A DNA stretch of 64,000 nt from Dyadobacter sp. (GTDB lineage: Bacteria; Bacteroidota; Bacteroidia; Cytophagales; Spirosomataceae): positions 558,001 through 622,000 of the forward strand of contig NZ_JAGIAS010000002.1 in the NCBI RefSeq assembly GCF_017744695.1, in the 5' to 3' direction. How positions within the stretch are numbered: the stretch's first letter is position 1; every line of letters starts with the position of its first letter. The notes beneath the pieces were generated by a model. It worked only from the letters and a program-made list of their open reading frames with translations. It was not told where the DNA came from and made no database searches. The translations under genes and the position numbers were made by a program. Shown here piece after piece: positions 61,651-64,000 of this stretch.

Positions 61651-63846
61651 TCACGGAAGCGCAAATGCTATGTACTTGCCGCCGGGTTTGTGACCGTTTT
61701 TAGCACCTCCGGCTGCGAGTACCACGTATTGCTTGCCGTTCACCATATAGGTTGCGGGCGTAGCAAACGCACCTGCCGGTAGCTGGTATTCCCAAACGGT
61801 CTTCCCGGTTTTGCGATCGAATGCGCGGATCTTTTCATCTTTGGTACCTGCGATGAATACCAAACCTCCTGCCGTTACGATCGGCCCGCCGTAGTTTTCG
61901 GTGCCGGTAATGGGAACGCCCTTTTTCGTGAGTTCGGGAAACTCGCCGAGCGGTACGCGCCAGAGGTATTCGCCGGTATTCAGGTCGATGGCGTTGAGTG
62001 TTCCCCAGGGAGGTTTAATCGCCGGGTAACCGTCCGGGTCGAAGAAGCGCGTCCAGCCGTTGTTGATGTATGGCGGAATGTACGGGAATGCCGATTTTGC
62101 TTCCTCGGGCGCTTCGCTCGCGCTATGATTTTCGGATACCAATGTCCTTTGCTCCGGGTTGGCCAGGAAGGCGACCAGCTCATCCCGCTCTTTGTCGGAA
62201 ATATGCTGGAATGAAGGCATCCGGCCGCGCCCGCTTTTGATAATGCTGCCGATTTCGTCCTTCGACATCCTGTTACCCACCTGCACCAGGCTCGGGTATT
62301 CCTGCCCGCTACCCTGCCGGTCGGCGCGATGGCACGCGGCACAATTCCGCATATACACAGCCAGCCCGGGCGTTGCCGTAGCTTGCCTCGCGCTGTTACC
62401 GCCTCTTCCATTGTAATCCATCATTTTCAGGTCCCATACCATTTCATTGGCGTTTTGATACAGGATACCGTCCGGATCGGCTGCATTACCACCCCATTCC
62501 GCACCGCCGCCGATGCCCAGGTACAGGCTCCCTTCCTTGCTGGGCGGCATGTACTTGTTACCGGAGCGGGTTTGACCGAATTTTTCTTTTACAAATGCGT
62601 GCGCTTCGGGCGTACGGTCGGTGATTTCGCTTTCCGTAAAATTCTGGCGGGAAAACGGCGCAGGTTTCGTCGGGAAAGGCTGCGTAGGCCACGGATGCTC
62701 CCCGGGAAGGTGGTAATCCGTCAATGCCGGGCGTTCCTCTACCGGAAACAATGGCTTACCGGTATCGCGATCGAGCAGAAAAAGCAAGCCGTCCTTGGTA
62801 GCTTGTGCCACGGCGTCGATTTTCCTGACCCGGCCATCCGCGCCTTTGTGTCTGACCGTCAAAAGATTCGGCTGACACGATATATCCCTGTCCCAGAGGT
62901 CGTGGTGAACCGTTTGGTAATACCAGTTCATTTTCCCGGTTTCGGCGTTCAGCGAGATCACGCAATTGGCATACAAATTCTTCCCTTCGCGATCGGCACC
63001 ATAGAAATCAACCGAAGGCGATCCGGTACCGAAATACACCGCCCCGCGCTTTTCGTCGAGCACCATACCGGCCCAGCTGTTGGCTCCTCCAATGCGTTTC
63101 CAGGCATCCTTCGGCCAGGTTTCATGACCTGGTTCTCCGGGCTCGGGCACCGTATGGAACGTCCATTTGAGCTTTCCCGTGCGCACGTCGAAGGCGCGTA
63201 TGTGCCCGGGCGCGGCGTCCCCGTACTCAGATACGCGCGAGCCTATCACGAGCATATCCTTGTAGATCACACCCGGCGAGGTCGCATCGACCGACAACCG
63301 GTCGTTCTCACGCCCCGGCCGGCCGGTCACGCCCTGGCTCAGATCGACTCTTCCGCCGTCGCCAAAGCCCTGCACGGGTTTTCCAGTGGCGGCATCGACA
63401 GCATAGAGGTGGTTTCCTGCTGTGTAAAGGATTCTTTTGTCACGGCCGTCTTCCCAAAACATGACACCGCGGTTCGCATGAAAACGCGGCGCACTGCCTG
63501 CGAACGGGTCGAAGCGCCAGAGCTCTTTGCCGGTATCGGCTTTCAATGCGAACAGGCTCAGGTATGGCGTGGTGCCATACAAAATGCCCTGCACGATAAT
63601 CGGCTGGCACTGGATTTCCATCGGACGGCGCGGGGCGGTTGCGCCCGGTGCGAGCCAGGTAGCATCGTATTCCCAGGCTACTTTCAGTTGGTTTACATTA
63701 TTCAGGTTGATCTGTGTCAACGGCGAATAACGGTTGCCGGCCTTATTGCCGCCGTAGGCAACCCAGTCAGTATTGCGATCGTCGGTTTGCAGGCCTACGA
63801 GCGCATCAAGAGTTATAAGCAATGCCAGGACAGTTGCAATTCGCAT
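61651..63846 (-). CDS. PQQ-dependent dehydrogenase with c-type haem insertion
   Basis: A 731-residue protein from the ATG at 63846 (MRIATVLALLITLDALVGLQ), although an ATG at 63888 is in frame. The PQQ beta-propeller starts TDWVAYGGNKAGNRYSPLTQIN and includes VAWEYDATW, GTPYLSLFALKADTGKELWRFDP, AWKRIGGANSWAGMVLD and the late EKIRAFDRKTGKTVWEYQLP. A cytochrome c insertion with C-A-A-C-H near residue 503 makes it a quinohaemoprotein. It resembles glucose/sugar dehydrogenases that oxidise in the periplasm and pass electrons to the respiratory chain. No PQQ biosynthesis genes are in the window. Confidence 0.9.
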   Translation of the reverse strand: MRIATVLALLITLDALVGLQTDDRNTDWVAYGGNKAGNRYSPLTQINLNNVNQLKVAWEYDATWLAPGATAPRRPMEIQCQPIIVQGILYGTTPYLSLFALKADTGKELWRFDPFAGSAPRFHANRGVMFWEDGRDKRILYTAGNHLYAVDAATGKPVQGFGDGGRVDLSQGVTGRPGRENDRLSVDATSPGVIYKDMLVIGSRVSEYGDAAPGHIRAFDVRTGKLKWTFHTVPEPGEPGHETWPKDAWKRIGGANSWAGMVLDEKRGAVYFGTGSPSVDFYGADREGKNLYANCVISLNAETGKMNWYYQTVHHDLWDRDISCQPNLLTVRHKGADGRVRKIDAVAQATKDGLLFLLDRDTGKPLFPVEERPALTDYHLPGEHPWPTQPFPTKPAPFSRQNFTESEITDRTPEAHAFVKEKFGQTRSGNKYMPPSKEGSLYLGIGGGAEWGGNAADPDGILYQNANEMVWDLKMMDYNGRGGNSARQATATPGLAVYMRNCAACHRADRQGSGQEYPSLVQVGNRMSKDEIGSIIKSGRGRMPSFQHISDKERDELVAFLANPEQRTLVSENHSASEAPEEAKSAFPYIPPYINNGWTRFFDPDGYPAIKPPWGTLNAIDLNTGEYLWRVPLGEFPELTKKGVPITGTENYGGPIVTAGGLVFIAGTKDEKIRAFDRKTGKTVWEYQLPAGAFATPATYMVNGKQYVVLAAGGAKNGHKPGGKYIAFALP

Positions 63847-63933
63847 AAAATATCCCAGCGGACCGACGTCTGGTTGGTTCGAATGCATGAATGAAGTTGG
63901 GTTTAGGTAGACATCCCGTAAATACTCCTGTGG

Positions 63934-64000
63934 GTGTCACCCTGAGCGGAGTCGAAGGGCTTGTAAGGCGTCTTGCCATACGGACTGTCTTCGACCGCCG
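63934..64000. repeat. CTGAGCGGAGTCGAAGG repeat at the window end
   Basis: GTCACCCTGAGCGGAGTCG, then AAGGGC at 63934-63960 matches the half-unit of the repeat at 30662-30728. The second arm is degenerate or lies beyond the window. Confidence 0.65.

Noticed and set aside
62329..63894. Open frame of 521 codons on the plus strand
   Set aside because: It lies antisense to the PQQ dehydrogenase, has no recognisable domain and is a by-product of GC-rich coding sequence.
1..64000. CRISPR arrays, tRNA, rRNA and intact insertion sequences
   Set aside because: Regularly spaced identical repeats, tRNA T-loop/anticodon patterns and transposase genes were looked for and not found.

Overview
The window is chromosomal DNA of a Bacteroidota bacterium, most likely a member of the Cytophagales/Spirosomataceae (Dyadobacter-like). 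The evidence is a SusC/SusD pair, two proteins with type IX secretion (T9SS) C-terminal sorting domains, LytTR regulators, Bacteroidota-type promoters (TTTG, about 19 bases, TAnnTTTG), weak ribosome binding sites and moderate G+C with an AT-rich accessory patch. The genus is an inference; there is no rRNA, tRNA or housekeeping marker here.

Layout. 1-3542: 3' part of a large beta-helix T9SS cell-surface protein. 3.7-8.8 kb: LytS-like kinase and LytTR regulator followed by a TonB-dependent receptor and two small envelope proteins, one with a His-rich tail. 8.9-11.4 kb: two surface proteins on the minus strand, one built from tail-fibre-like modules. 11.7-19.0 kb: a polysaccharide utilisation locus (SusC, SusD, DUF3823 lipoprotein, GH71/99-like lipoprotein). 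19.1-20.2 kb: a DUF1016/YhcG nuclease gene with a -1 frame change at a canonical slippery heptamer, carrying one 29-bp hairpin inside it and one at each end. 20.3-33.6 kb: single metabolic and stress genes (M81 peptidase, Asp/Glu racemase, divergent HxlR/NmrA pair, methyltransferase, AAA/DUF4143 ATPase, BNR-repeat protein, DUF900 hydrolase, MBL-fold hydrolase).

33.8-46.9 kb is the accessory region: ParD antitoxin with a broken ParE, SymE-like toxin, an XRE remnant, an AT-rich HipA-like kinase / DUF3037 / PD-(D/E)XK protein block (the best candidate for an undescribed system), an M28 peptidase, a GIY-YIG pseudogene, a membrane-anchored XRE regulator, MazF/antitoxin, a subclass B1 metallo-beta-lactamase, ThuA, a class II Fic protein with an operator array, and RelE/antitoxin.

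47.1-63.8 kb is mostly minus strand. It holds a PVC-type haem-binding dehydrogenase-like protein, two SGNH hydrolases, an MFS sugar-acid transporter, a beta-barrel protein, a hybrid histidine kinase with a LytTR partner, a ManD-like sugar-acid dehydratase and a PQQ dehydrogenase with a c-type haem motif. Together they suggest periplasmic oxidation and uptake of sugars or sugar acids.

Intergenic DNA is rich in repeats: long perfect palindromes with a CTGAGCGGAGTCGAAGG core, palindromes with a GTA loop, and stutter-like word repeats between genes. No CRISPR array, tRNA, rRNA, intact IS or prophage was seen. Coordinates and start choices come from reading the sequence; no database search was possible.
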